64,000 nt of DNA from Clavibacter michiganensis subsp. insidiosus (GTDB lineage Bacteria; Actinomycetota; Actinomycetes; Actinomycetales; Microbacteriaceae): contig NZ_MZMO01000001.1 in the NCBI RefSeq assembly GCF_002240565.1, positions 1,860,001 through 1,924,000 of the forward strand, read 5' to 3'. How positions within the stretch are numbered: the stretch's first letter is position 1; each line of letters opens with the position of its first letter. Below the pieces are notes generated by a model that worked only from the letters and a program-made list of their open reading frames with translations, made no database searches and was not told where the DNA came from. Both the position numbers and the translations under genes were made by a program. Positions 1 through 8,365 of the stretch are shown here, one piece after another.

Positions 1-740
1 TGCACCGTGCGGCGGATGCGGCTCGCCGTGTGCAGCGCCCGACTCGCCCAGCGGACGGGCAGGGGCGTGCGGAGCGTCTCCGCCTGCACCCGGGCCGCCT
101 CGACGGCGATCTCCTTCGCGCGCACCTGCGACATGCCGCCGGCGGCGAAGACCGCGAGCGGCACGTGCACGACGACCGGCCGGACGCCGGATCGCAGGAG
201 CCGGGCCGTGAGCTCGTAGTCGCCGACGACGCGGAAGCGGAGGTCGTAGCGGGCACCGCGGATGCGGGATCCCGGATACAGGATCGCCTGGTGGGACGTG
301 GGCAGCCCGTGGTGGATGTAGATGGGAGGACGGGCCGTGCGGAGGATCTCGCCGCGGCCGGTGTCGAGCAGGTAGTCGCCGAGGAGCAGCTCGTTGTCGC
401 CCGCCGCGCGCAGGATCCCGGACAGCAGCTCCCAGGACTCGACGTGGGACCGGTCGCCGCCGTTGAGGAACCAGACGAACCTGCCGGTCGAGCGGGCGAT
501 GCCCTCGTTCATCGCGTCGTAGATGCCGTCGTCGGGGCCGCTCGAGAGGTCGACCGGGACGCCCGAGGCGGTCACGACCTCGTCGAGGCCCTCCCCCGTG
601 CCACCGTCGACCACGATGACCTCGATCGCGTCGCCCGCGTCATGGACGAGCTGGCGCACCGACCGGAGCGTGCTGCCGAGCCCCGGCAGGTCCCGGAAGG
701 TGACTACGACGACGGACACGAGCGGTGGGGGTACCGGCAT
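1..740 (-). CDS. Family 2 glycosyltransferase (WcaE-like), 3' end outside window
   Basis: Only the first 246 codons are visible; the reading frame is still open at base 1. The protein opens with a VSVVVVTF strand at residues 8-15, then a nucleotide-binding region with VVDGG, a conserved block with DGIYDAMNEGI and a FLNGGD element, the order typical of GT-A inverting transferases such as WcaE of colanic acid synthesis. It probably adds one sugar to a lipid-linked repeat unit at the cytoplasmic membrane. The start at 740 is the only ATG that keeps the first beta strand, but it lies about 100 bases inside the end of the upstream polymerase gene and has no strong ribosome binding site, so coupled translation is likely. 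The acceptor and donor sugar cannot be told. Confidence 0.85.
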   Translation of the reverse strand, partial: MPVPPPLVSVVVVTFRDLPGLGSTLRSVRQLVHDAGDAIEVIVVDGGTGEGLDEVVTASGVPVDLSSGPDDGIYDAMNEGIARSTGRFVWFLNGGDRSHVESWELLSGILRAAGDNELLLGDYLLDTGRGEILRTARPPIYIHHGLPTSHQAILYPGSRIRGARYDLRFRVVGDYELTARLLRSGVRPVVVHVPLAVFAAGGMSQVRAKEIAVEAARVQAETLRTPLPVRWASRALHTASRIRRTV

Positions 741-1923
741 GGGGAGCGACCAGGCTTTCGTTGCAGGCGACGAGCGTCGCGATGAGGAGGGCGGTCATGA
801 CGGCGTACTCGGGCAGCATTATCCCACCGGAGAAGAATAGGGTCCCGAAGAGCCACAGCGGCGCCACGGCTCCCCAGGTCGAGCGCCTGCTGCGCAGCAT
901 CGCGCGGATCGCCAGGACGGCGAGGGCCGCGATGAGCACCAGGCCGATCCACCCGAAGTAGAACACCAGCACGTACAGGCCGTTGTCGAGCGACGTGCCG
1001 AGCTCCGCGCCGTTGTAGAGGTCATAGCCCAGCAGGATGTTCGACACCGAGCCGAGGGCGTGGCCGATGGGCGTGTGCAGGAGCGTGTCCCCCAGGACCT
1101 GCAGCGGCGCCACGAGGCGGTAGTTCGTGCTGGATCCGGACGTGCTGAAGCTCTCCAGCCGGGTCTGCAGGTACGTGCCGCTGGCCACCCCCACGACCGC
1201 GAGGCCGCTGAGGACGACGATGCTCGCGCCCGGGCGGGAGCGGAGGGCGACCACGACGCCGATGATGAGCAGCAGCAGGAGCCCGGTCGCGGAGCGGGAC
1301 ATGAGCACGCCGAGGATGCCGACCGCGATGGTGCCGCGGAAGTGGCGGCCCGTGAGCAGCGAGATGAGCGTGAGCGTCCCGATGACGAAGGCGTCGTAGG
1401 ACGGCTCGAGGAAGAAGCCCTGCGCCCGCGGGATGGGATTGAACTGGAGGTAGGGCTGGTACTCGTACAGGTACTGGAAGCGCCCGAACACGTTGAAGAA
1501 CGCCTCGCTGCCGAGCGTCCCCGCGGCCACCTGCAGGACCGACAGGCCGACGACGATGAGGAGCATGGCCGAGACGGCCGTGGAGAAGGCCCTCGAGCTG
1601 ACGAACCCGGGGTCGAGGCCCGCGGATCCGGCCACGATCACGATGACCGCGAGGATGAACAGCGCGAGCGTGCGGAGGAACGACAGCGGATCGCTGCCCT
1701 CCATGCCGGTCACGAGCGCCGCCGACGCCGTGAGCGCCACGACCGCGCAGAGCACGAGGACGAGGCGGCGGGCGTACCCGCCACGCGACAGCAGGAGGAT
1801 CAGGGGCACGCCCACCACCAGCCCGAGCGTGACGGGGTAGCCGGCCGCCTGGACGATCATGAAGTGCTGGCCGATGACGGCGACGCCCATGAGCCACGCC
1901 TCGCGCCGGTAGCTGCGGGTCAT
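640..1923 (-). CDS. Polysaccharide polymerase / O-antigen ligase-like membrane protein (Wzy-like)
   Basis: A 427-residue polytopic membrane protein with about ten to twelve hydrophobic segments and a larger extracytoplasmic loop after the middle (roughly residues 150-180, containing RFQYLYEYQP and IPRAQGFFLEPSY). The PRAQGFFLEPS element resembles the periplasmic loop of Wzy/WaaL-type proteins, in which arginine and glutamate contribute to polymer transfer. In this operon the likely role is polymerising lipid-linked exopolysaccharide units. The start ATG overlaps the stop of the preceding gene as ATGA. The last ~35 residues are Arg/Pro/Ala-rich, unlike the rest, and are encoded by the stretch that overlaps the next glycosyltransferase gene. 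Polymerase versus ligase cannot be decided from sequence alone. Confidence 0.82.
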   Translation of the reverse strand: MTRSYRREAWLMGVAVIGQHFMIVQAAGYPVTLGLVVGVPLILLLSRGGYARRLVLVLCAVVALTASAALVTGMEGSDPLSFLRTLALFILAVIVIVAGSAGLDPGFVSSRAFSTAVSAMLLIVVGLSVLQVAAGTLGSEAFFNVFGRFQYLYEYQPYLQFNPIPRAQGFFLEPSYDAFVIGTLTLISLLTGRHFRGTIAVGILGVLMSRSATGLLLLLIIGVVVALRSRPGASIVVLSGLAVVGVASGTYLQTRLESFSTSGSSTNYRLVAPLQVLGDTLLHTPIGHALGSVSNILLGYDLYNGAELGTSLDNGLYVLVFYFGWIGLVLIAALAVLAIRAMLRSRRSTWGAVAPLWLFGTLFFSGGIMLPEYAVMTALLIATLVACNESLVAPHAGTPTARVRRRSHLPGPAGARQHAPVGAPARP

Positions 1924-3152
1924 GCGGACACCAGCTCCTCGTACACGGCGCGGTACTCGTCGGCCATGCGCCGCGGATCGAAGCGCCGGACGTCGCGCGT
2001 CTGGCGATCCGCGCGGCCGCCCGCGCGCTCGTCCGCGAGGAGCGCTGCCGCGAGCTCCCGGCCCGTGCCCACGACCGTGACGTCGGGGTGGTCGCCGAAC
2101 TCGCGGATCGCCGGCGAGTCGACGGCGAAGACCCGCATGCCGGCCGTCAGCGCCTCGGAGACGGTGAGCGGGAAGTAGTCGACCCGCGAGGTGAAGACGA
2201 GGCGGTCGTGGCGCCGCATCACGCGCGCCAGCTCGACGCGGTCGCCGGTGGCGGGCAGGCGCGCGGCGCCCGGGGCGTCCTCGGGTGCGTCGTCTCCCAT
2301 GATGGTGAGCCCTTCGGTCGTGTCCGCGGCGATGGCACGGAGCGCGTCCCAGTCGACCTTCGCGGGATCCCGGAGGTCGCGGCAGATGAACAGCGCCCCC
2401 GAGCGCGGTGCGTCCGATGGTACCCGTGCCGCGGTCGCCTCCGACCAGAACGCGCGGTCGACGGAGTTCGTGATCGTGCGCACGTCGTCGAAGCCGGCCG
2501 TGGCCGCCTCGGCCGCGAGCCAGTGCGCGCAGGCCACCACGGCCGAGGGCACGGCCAGGCGGAGGGCGGCGATGTCCTCGCGCCGCCGGGTGAAGACGCG
2601 CGCGGCGTTGTCGACGCGGGCGGGCGGGTACGCCTGGAGGTCCGGGCAGCGCGGGCAGCCGTCCTCCCAGAGCCGGCACGTGCCGGGCTGGGCGCAGCGG
2701 CCCGTCATGATCCACTGGTCGTGCAGGGTCCACACCACGGGCGTGCGCGCGGCGGCGATCTCGCGGAACAGCCACCGGGGCGGCAGCCAGTAGCTGTGGA
2801 CGATGTGCAGGTGCACCACGTCGGCGGCCGCGATGGCCGCGCGCAGCTCCTCGCGGCGGCCGGATGCCGGACGGACGACCTCGGTGCCGACGACGAGGTG
2901 CGCCGCCATGTTCAGGGCGGCGCGGGGCCGGGACGTGACGCGCAGCGACGCGCGGGCGTCCGCGCCGCCGGAGTCGCGGCCGCCGGGGCCGTAGCCGTAG
3001 GCGAAGGAGCCGTCCACGCCCAGCTCGCCCAGCTCGTGCATCAGCGTCCGCGCGACGCCGGCCGCGCCCCCCTCGCCGAGGCGCACGCTGAGGTGGAGGA
3101 CGCGGAGGGGCGGGGTGGCGGCACCCGGATCCGCGGCGGGCACGCCGCTCAT
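1920..3152 (-). CDS. Family 4 (GT-B) glycosyltransferase
   Basis: A 410-residue protein whose N-terminal half starts with VLHLSVRLGEGGAAG, the usual GT4 acceptor-domain opening with a glycine-rich loop, followed by VVHLHIVHSYWLPP and WTLHDQWIMTGRCAQPGTC, a stretch typical of WcaC/WbaZ-like polysaccharide transferases. The cysteines near residues 145-160 (CAQPGTC, CPRCPDL) are also seen in that group. The C-terminal half carries FTSRVDYFPLTVSEALTAG, matching the donor-binding E-x7-E region. It overlaps both neighbours by ATGA, so it is translationally coupled to the pyruvyl transferase upstream and the polymerase downstream. Role: addition of a sugar to the exopolysaccharide repeat; specificity unknown. 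Confidence 0.87.
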   Translation of the reverse strand: MSGVPAADPGAATPPLRVLHLSVRLGEGGAAGVARTLMHELGELGVDGSFAYGYGPGGRDSGGADARASLRVTSRPRAALNMAAHLVVGTEVVRPASGRREELRAAIAAADVVHLHIVHSYWLPPRWLFREIAAARTPVVWTLHDQWIMTGRCAQPGTCRLWEDGCPRCPDLQAYPPARVDNAARVFTRRREDIAALRLAVPSAVVACAHWLAAEAATAGFDDVRTITNSVDRAFWSEATAARVPSDAPRSGALFICRDLRDPAKVDWDALRAIAADTTEGLTIMGDDAPEDAPGAARLPATGDRVELARVMRRHDRLVFTSRVDYFPLTVSEALTAGMRVFAVDSPAIREFGDHPDVTVVGTGRELAAALLADERAGGRADRQTRDVRRFDPRRMADEYRAVYEELVSA

Positions 3153-4084
3153 CCGGCCACCGGGAGCTGCGCCTTCCAGGCGTGGATCTCGTCGTACGGG
3201 AGCCGCACGTCGAGGGGCGCGCGGCGCTCGACCGTCGCGCGGATGGCCTCCCGCTCGCCGCGGGCGTGCACGGGGAGGCCGGTGTCGCGGCTGATCTCCA
3301 GCGCCCGGTTGTCGACCGCGACGATGACGCCCCACGCCCCCGTCTCGAGCGCGCGGACGCCGCCGTGGAGGCGCGTGCCGATGTAGTCGGAGTCGCCGAC
3401 GGCGAGGAGCGCGTCGTAGGCGGCGAGCGTGGGCTCCGCGATCGTGAAGTCGCCCGTGAGCGTGCGCGCGTAGGCCGCGTCGCGGATGGACTGCGGCCAG
3501 ATCACGACGCGCGCGTAGTGCTCGGCGGCGAGGGCGATGAGCCACTCGTCCTCGGCGACGTCGCGGTTGTAGTCGGTGAGCGTCAGGATCGCCTGCGCGG
3601 GGCGCGCGCTCGCGACGCCGTTGTGCCGGTCGAGCCCCCACATGGTCGGGCACGCGGTGTTCACCACCTGGAAGCCCATCCGCTCGAGGCGCACCTTCGT
3701 GTACTCGTCGCGGACCGAGTGCACGAGGTCCGGCGAGAGGACCTCCCAGAGCATGTGCGTGGTGTAGCGGTTGGGCTCGTCCTGGTACTGCCACCAGCCG
3801 ACGCCGAGCAGGACGACCTTGTGCTTGAGGCTGCGCGCAACGATCGGGTCGAGCTTCCACTGCCGGTACCAGGGCATGTTCGAGGACAGGAGGTTGGTGC
3901 CGCCCACGATGGCGAGCTCGGCGTCGGCGGCGGTCCGGCGCTGGCTGCGGGTCAGGCGCGTCTGCGTGGGCAGGCTGCCGGTGATCGGCACGACGCCGTC
4001 GAGCGCCCGGAGGACGTTCTCGCGGATGATCTGGTCGCCGATGTTGGCGGACGAGATGGAGGGATCGAGCAGGAGTCCGTTCAT
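3149..4084 (-). CDS. Polysaccharide pyruvyl transferase family protein
   Basis: A 311-residue protein of the CsaB/WcaK/ExoV superfamily. It shows the N-terminal SSANIGDQIIRENVLRAL element, a glycine-rich IVGGTNLLSS stretch near residue 60, and the conserved C-terminal DSDYIGTRLHGGVRALETG motif around residues 230-250, whose arginine and histidine are hallmark residues of this family. These enzymes transfer a pyruvate ketal from phosphoenolpyruvate onto a sugar of a surface polymer. Known exopolysaccharide of Clavibacter contains pyruvate, which fits. The gene follows a ~100-base spacer after the acetyltransferase gene and overlaps the next gene by four bases. The acceptor sugar cannot be predicted. 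Confidence 0.88.
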   Translation of the reverse strand: MNGLLLDPSISSANIGDQIIRENVLRALDGVVPITGSLPTQTRLTRSQRRTAADAELAIVGGTNLLSSNMPWYRQWKLDPIVARSLKHKVVLLGVGWWQYQDEPNRYTTHMLWEVLSPDLVHSVRDEYTKVRLERMGFQVVNTACPTMWGLDRHNGVASARPAQAILTLTDYNRDVAEDEWLIALAAEHYARVVIWPQSIRDAAYARTLTGDFTIAEPTLAAYDALLAVGDSDYIGTRLHGGVRALETGAWGVIVAVDNRALEISRDTGLPVHARGEREAIRATVERRAPLDVRLPYDEIHAWKAQLPVAG

Positions 4085-4187
4085 GATGGAGCCTTCGTTC
4101 AGGGCGGCGACGGCAGATGCGGTCGCCGGCGGGAGAGGGATGGCCGCGGTGCGCGGGGCGCGCCGGAGCGGCCGGAGGACGCGCGCG

Positions 4188-4769
4188 TCAGCGTCCGGAG
4201 AAGCGCGACCCGACCACGGTGCAGTCGGGTCCCGACACGATCGCGCCAGCCGGCACGTCGCCCGCGACCACGGTCATCGGCCGGGCGAGCGCCGAGCGGC
4301 CCACGTGCGCGCCGCCGAGGACCAGGCAACGCGACGTGATCCACGCGCCCGGCTCGATGACGATGGGGCGCGTGAGGAGGGCCATGTCGCGCCGGTGCGC
4401 GTGGCTGCCCGTGGTGAGCATCGTCTCCTGGGAGAGCACGACGTCATGGCCGACGGTGATGAGGTCCTGGTTGTGGAACCAGACGCCCTCGCCGATCCAG
4501 GAGCGGTCGCCGATGCGCAGCTTCCATGGGAACTTCACCCGCGTGCGCGGCCGGAAGACCACCCCGTCGCCGATCTCGGCACCGAAGGCCCGGAGCGCCC
4601 GGACCCGGAGCGACGAGCTGATCTGCCACGGGTTCGTGACGAGGAGCAGCTCGACCACGGCCCAGAGGTAGACCGTGCGCTTGGGGCGGTCCCAGGCCTG
4701 GTGCTCGCCGGGCGCCCGAGAGAGGTCGATGACCGGGACGTCGGTCGAGGGGTCCTGCGCCGCCGTCAC
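4188..4769 (-). CDS. WcaF-like left-handed beta-helix acetyltransferase
   Basis: A 193-residue hexapeptide-repeat protein. An N-terminal hydrophobic stretch (YLWAVVELLLVTNPW) precedes imperfect hexapeptide turns such as AEIGDGVVFRPRTRVKFPW and LRIGDRSWIGEGVW; NQDLITVGHDVVLSQE and the TTGSHAH segment hold the catalytic histidine region of the LbH acetyltransferases. It most resembles WcaF, the colanic-acid acetyltransferase, and probably O-acetylates a sugar of the exopolysaccharide using acetyl-CoA. Its start overlaps the stop of the WcaI-like gene by ATGA. After its end lies about 100 bases without a gene before the pyruvyl transferase. Confidence 0.87.
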   Translation of the reverse strand: MTAAQDPSTDVPVIDLSRAPGEHQAWDRPKRTVYLWAVVELLLVTNPWQISSSLRVRALRAFGAEIGDGVVFRPRTRVKFPWKLRIGDRSWIGEGVWFHNQDLITVGHDVVLSQETMLTTGSHAHRRDMALLTRPIVIEPGAWITSRCLVLGGAHVGRSALARPMTVVAGDVPAGAIVSGPDCTVVGSRFSGR

Positions 4770-6052
4770 GCGCGCACCCCGGCGCCCATGGTGGCCAGCG
4801 ACTGCGCGAACCGCACGTACCTGGCGTGGGCGCTCACGGGCGAGTAGCGGCTCTGGTACATCCGCTGCGCGGCGGTGGTGAGGGCCGCGGCGCCGTCGCT
4901 GTCGCAGCGGAGGTCCTGCGCCGCCTGGAGGAGCCGCTCCGGGTCGCCCGGCGGGATGATGGCCGCGGCCCCGTGCTCGCGCACGACGCTCTCGGTGATG
5001 CCGCCGTCCTCGACCGCGGCGATGATCGGGCGCCTGCTGCTCGTGTACGACGTGAGCTTCGACGGCATGCTCATCTCGCGCACGCCCGGCTTCTCGTTGA
5101 GCAGGAGCGCATCAGCCGCGGCCAGCGCGTACGGGTAGTCGTCGCCGTCGAGCGGCGGGACGAAGCGCAGCGAGCGGATCCCCGCGCCCTGCGCCTCGAG
5201 GGCGGCCCGCTGGTTGCCGTCGCCCACGAGCACGAACTCGATGCCGAGGTCGCGGGCATCGGAGAGGCGCGCGGCCTCGACGACCGACTCCAGCCCCTGC
5301 TTCATGCCCATGTTGCCGGTGTGGACGACGGTGAACGCGTCGCGGGTCCAGCCGAGCCGGGTGCGGGCGGCCGCGGTGGAGACGTCCACCGGCGTGATGT
5401 GCGTGAAGTTCGGGAGCCCGGAGATGGATCCGTCGGGCAGGCCCTGCTGGACCAGCAGGTCGCCGAAGCGGGGCGTGATGACGCCGATCCGGTCGGCGCG
5501 ACGCAGGAGCGCGTACTCCCCCGACGCGATGAGCCGGGAGGCGCGACCGCCCGTGGTGCCGGACTCGCCCGCGGCGTTGCCCGTGAGGTCCTGCACCAGG
5601 ACGCCGAACGGACGGCGGCCGCGGCCGAGCGCCCCCGCGGCGAGGCCGGCGAGCGACGGCGTGACCGCGATGACGATCTCGCTCGTGTCGCGTCGCACCT
5701 CGCGGAGCGCTCCACGCAGGAAGCTCGCCTCGAGCCTCGCCCGGCCCGCGAGGTCCGGCGTCTCCGGGATGGTGTGGCGGACCCGGGTGATGCGGACGCC
5801 GTCGCGCATCTCCTCCCAGCGCCTGCCCTCGGCGTACCGCTCGTCCTGCAGCTTCCACTGCGGGTAGTGCGGTATCCCGGTGACCACGTGCACCGACGCC
5901 CCCGCGTCGGTGAGCGCCTCGGCCATCGCGGTCGTGTACGGCGCGATGCCCGTGGTCTCCGGCCAGTAGTTGATGCCGACCAGGCAGACCGTGAGGCCCC
6001 CCAGGTCCGCCGTCTGCGTGCGCGCAGCATCGGTCGTGCTCAGATCCCCCAT
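4766..6052 (-). CDS. WcaI-like family 4 glycosyltransferase, first gene of EPS operon
   Basis: A 428-residue GT-B glycosyltransferase. Near the N terminus VCLVGINYWPETTGIAPYT is the signature of the WcaI family, followed by HVVTGIPHYPQWKL, VTPSLAGLAAGAL and, in the C-terminal Rossmann domain, VVHTGNMGMKQGLESVVEAA and FVPPLDGDDYPYALAAADALLL. WcaI in colanic-acid synthesis is thought to transfer fucose, which would match the gmd-fcl pair divergently encoded on the other side of the promoter region; that link is inference. The gene is the first of a six-gene minus-strand operon whose members overlap by four bases or sit close together. The ATG at 6052 follows an ~170-base divergent intergenic region. 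Confidence 0.88.
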   Translation of the reverse strand: MGDLSTTDAARTQTADLGGLTVCLVGINYWPETTGIAPYTTAMAEALTDAGASVHVVTGIPHYPQWKLQDERYAEGRRWEEMRDGVRITRVRHTIPETPDLAGRARLEASFLRGALREVRRDTSEIVIAVTPSLAGLAAGALGRGRRPFGVLVQDLTGNAAGESGTTGGRASRLIASGEYALLRRADRIGVITPRFGDLLVQQGLPDGSISGLPNFTHITPVDVSTAAARTRLGWTRDAFTVVHTGNMGMKQGLESVVEAARLSDARDLGIEFVLVGDGNQRAALEAQGAGIRSLRFVPPLDGDDYPYALAAADALLLNEKPGVREMSMPSKLTSYTSSRRPIIAAVEDGGITESVVREHGAAAIIPPGDPERLLQAAQDLRCDSDGAAALTTAAQRMYQSRYSPVSAHARYVRFAQSLATMGAGVRA

Positions 6053-6115
6053 GGACCCATTCTGGTGCCTCGAGGTTTCGATGTCGTTAACGCACAGCGC
6101 GGCGTCGTACCCCGA

Positions 6116-6145
6116 TTGCCGTCCACCGCCGCCCTCACGTTAGAT
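6116..6145 (+). promoter_or_regulatory. Probable sigma-70-type promoter for gmd-fcl
   Basis: TTGCCG at 6116-6121 and TTAGAT at 6140-6145 are separated by 18 bases, a good match to the actinobacterial housekeeping consensus. It lies in the divergent gap between the EPS operon and gmd, leaving a ~70-base leader and a strong GGGGGGA ribosome binding site at about 6212-6218. The opposite promoter for the EPS operon must also lie in this gap, but I cannot identify it confidently. Confidence 0.5.
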
Positions 6146-6222
6146 TCGACCGGACGGACGGCCGCGCCGGGCGACCGCCCCGCCGCCGTCGCGTCGCACC
6201 GCATGAGAATCTGGGGGGATCC

Positions 6223-7275
6223 ATGGCCAAGAAGGCTTTCATCACCGGCATCACCGGGCAGGACGGCTCGTACCTGGCGGAGCTGCTGCTCGCCAAGGGC
6301 TACGAGGTCCACGGCCTCATCCGCCGCTCGTCGACGTTCAACACGTCCCGCATCGACCACCTGTACCAGGACCCGCACGAGGACGGCGCGAAGCTCTTCC
6401 TCCACTACGGCGACCTGAGCGACGGCTCGCGCCTCACGACGCTGATGATGCAGATCCAGCCCGACGAGGTCTACAACCTCGCGGCACAGTCGCACGTGCG
6501 CGTCTCGTTCGACGAGCCGGAGCACACCGCGGACACGACGGGCACCGGCACCATCCGCCTGCTCGAGGCCGTGCGCCTCTCGGGCATCGAGACCCGCTTC
6601 TACCAGGCCTCCTCGAGCGAGCTGTACGGGGCCACTCCCCCGCCGCAGAGCGAGACCACGCCGTTCTACCCGCGCTCGCCGTACGGGGCCGCGAAGCTCT
6701 ACAGCTTCTGGATCACGAAGAACTACCGCGAGGCGTACGACATGTTCGCCGTCAACGGGATCCTCTTCAACCACGAGTCGCCCCGCCGCGGCGAGACGTT
6801 CGTGACGCGCAAGATCACGCGCGCGGTCGCCGCCATCAAGGCCGGCAAGCAGGACCACGTCTACCTCGGCAACCTCGACAGCATCCGCGACTGGGGCTAC
6901 GCCGCCGAGTACGTCGAGGGCATGTGGCGGATGCTGCAGGCCGACGAGCCCGACGACTTCGTGCTCGCCACCGGCGGCAACTTCACCGTGCGCGACTTCC
7001 TCGAGACCGCGTTCTCGCATGCGGGCCTCGACTGGTCCGAGCACGTGCGGTTCGACCCGCGCTACCTCCGCCCCACCGAGGTCGACGCCCTGGTGGGCGA
7101 CGCCACGAAGGCCGCGGAGAAGCTCGGCTGGAAGGCCACGGTCGACACCACGATGCTCGCCCGGATCATGGTCGACGCTGACATAGCCGCGCTCGAGGCC
7201 GAGGGGCGTCCGTGGATCGACTCCGTGAAGCTGGCGAGCTGGGGCACGGCCGACGCGACCGCGGTCGACGCGTGA
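6223..7275 (+). CDS. gmd: GDP-mannose 4,6-dehydratase
   Basis: Converts GDP-D-mannose to GDP-4-keto-6-deoxymannose, the first step towards GDP-L-fucose. The 350-residue protein is an extended short-chain dehydrogenase: NADP-binding TGITGQDG at residues 8-15, IRRSSTFN just after, catalytic SSSE near 130-133 and the Y154/K158 pair in SPYGAAK. Further GMD-specific text includes [16 protein letters not shown] and [13 protein letters not shown]. Length equals the usual family size. A strong purine-rich ribosome binding site sits five bases before the ATG. The stop overlaps the GTG start of fcl, so the two enzymes are made together. It supplies activated fucose for the neighbouring polysaccharide operon. 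Confidence 0.97.
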   Translation: MAKKAFITGITGQDGSYLAELLLAKGYEVHGLIRRSSTFNTSRIDHLYQDPHEDGAKLFLHYGDLSDGSRLTTLMMQIQPDEVYNLAAQSHVRVSFDEPEHTADTTGTGTIRLLEAVRLSGIETRFYQASSSELYGATPPPQSETTPFYPRSPYGAAKLYSFWITKNYREAYDMFAVNGILFNHESPRRGETFVTRKITRAVAAIKAGKQDHVYLGNLDSIRDWGYAAEYVEGMWRMLQADEPDDFVLATGGNFTVRDFLETAFSHAGLDWSEHVRFDPRYLRPTEVDALVGDATKAAEKLGWKATVDTTMLARIMVDADIAALEAEGRPWIDSVKLASWGTADATAVDA

Positions 7276-8276
7276 GCGCGGCCCCCGCGTCCGGCGCCGA
7301 CGAGCGCGACGCCGTCGCCTTCACGCCCGCGCCGCTCGACCGCTCAGCCCGCGTCTACGTGGCCGGCCACCGCGGGCTCGTCGGCTCGGCGATCGTGCGC
7401 CGGCTCGAGGCGGAGGGCTTCACCGACGTCATCGGCCGCACGTCCGCCGAGCTCGACCTGAAGGACCGCGACGCGGTCTTCGCGTTCTTCGCCGAGGAGA
7501 AGCCGGTGCACGTGGTGCTCGCGGCCGCGAAGGTCGGCGGGATCCTCGCGAACAGCACCTACCCGGTCGACTTCCTCAGCGACAACCTGCGCATCCAGGT
7601 CAACGTGCTCGACGCGGCGCTCGAGCACGGCGTCGACCGGCTGCTGTTCCTCGGCTCCTCGTGCATCTACCCGAAGCTCGCGCCGCAGCCCATCACCGAG
7701 GACAGCCTCCTCACGGGGCACCTCGAGCCCACCAACGACGCCTACGCGATCGCGAAGATCGCGGGCATCATGCAGATCCAGGCCGTGCGCCGCCAGTACG
7801 GCCTGCCGTGGATCTCGGCCATGCCCACGAACCTCTACGGGCCGGGCGACAACTTCTCGCCGCAGGGCTCGCACGTGCTGCCCGCGCTCATCCGCCGGTA
7901 CGACGAGGCGCGCGCGTCCGGCGCGGAGTCGGTGACCAACTGGGGCACGGGCACGCCGCGCCGCGAGTTCCTGCACGTCGACGACATGGCCGCCGCGTGC
8001 CTCCACCTCCTCGAGCACTACGACGGGCCCGAGCAGGTCAACGTGGGCACGGGCAGCGACGTGACGATCCGCGAGATCGCGGAGACCATCGCGCGCGTCG
8101 TCGGCTACGAGGGCCGCACGGAGTGGGACACGTCGAAGCCGGACGGCACGCCGCAGAAGCTGCTGGACGTGTCCAAGCTCGCCGACGCCGGGTGGACCTC
8201 CTCCATCGGTCTCGACGAGGGCCTGCGCTCCACGGTCGAGTGGTACCGGGAGCACATCACGACGCTCCGGGAGTAG
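7272..8276 (+). CDS. fcl: GDP-L-fucose synthase (epimerase/reductase)
   Basis: Epimerises and reduces GDP-4-keto-6-deoxymannose to GDP-L-fucose. I place the start at GTG 7272, which overlaps the gmd stop as GTGA and gives 334 residues. An N-terminal tail of ~25 residues precedes the NADP-binding GHRGLVGS (32-39). The catalytic set is visible: LGSSCIYPK around 127-135, and Y158/K162 in [29 protein letters not shown] and [16 protein letters not shown] are family hallmarks. A longer open frame reaches back to 7212 but would add residues with no family resemblance inside gmd. A strong hairpin follows the stop. Confidence 0.96.
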   Translation: MSAAPASGADERDAVAFTPAPLDRSARVYVAGHRGLVGSAIVRRLEAEGFTDVIGRTSAELDLKDRDAVFAFFAEEKPVHVVLAAAKVGGILANSTYPVDFLSDNLRIQVNVLDAALEHGVDRLLFLGSSCIYPKLAPQPITEDSLLTGHLEPTNDAYAIAKIAGIMQIQAVRRQYGLPWISAMPTNLYGPGDNFSPQGSHVLPALIRRYDEARASGAESVTNWGTGTPRREFLHVDDMAAACLHLLEHYDGPEQVNVGTGSDVTIREIAETIARVVGYEGRTEWDTSKPDGTPQKLLDVSKLADAGWTSSIGLDEGLRSTVEWYREHITTLRE

Positions 8277-8283
8277 CCGCTCC

Positions 8284-8331
8284 CGCACGACGACGGCCGC
8301 CGCGCATCCGCGCGGCGGCCGTCGTCGTGCG
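8284..8331. terminator. Bidirectional U-less terminator hairpin between fcl and acyltransferase
   Basis: Perfect 22-bp inverted repeat: arms 8284-8305 and 8310-8331, loop ATCC. It starts 8 bases after the fcl stop and lies 34 bases from the convergent acyltransferase stop. No T-run on either side. Its base (CGCACGACG/CGTCGTGCG) is shared with four other hairpins in this window. Confidence 0.8.
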
Positions 8332-8365
8332 CCCGAGCGGACGGGTGCCCTCGCGTGCCCGCGGA

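Noticed and set aside
6040..7044. Minus-strand open frame opposite gmd
   Set aside because: It is the antisense shadow of gmd; gmd has all catalytic residues.
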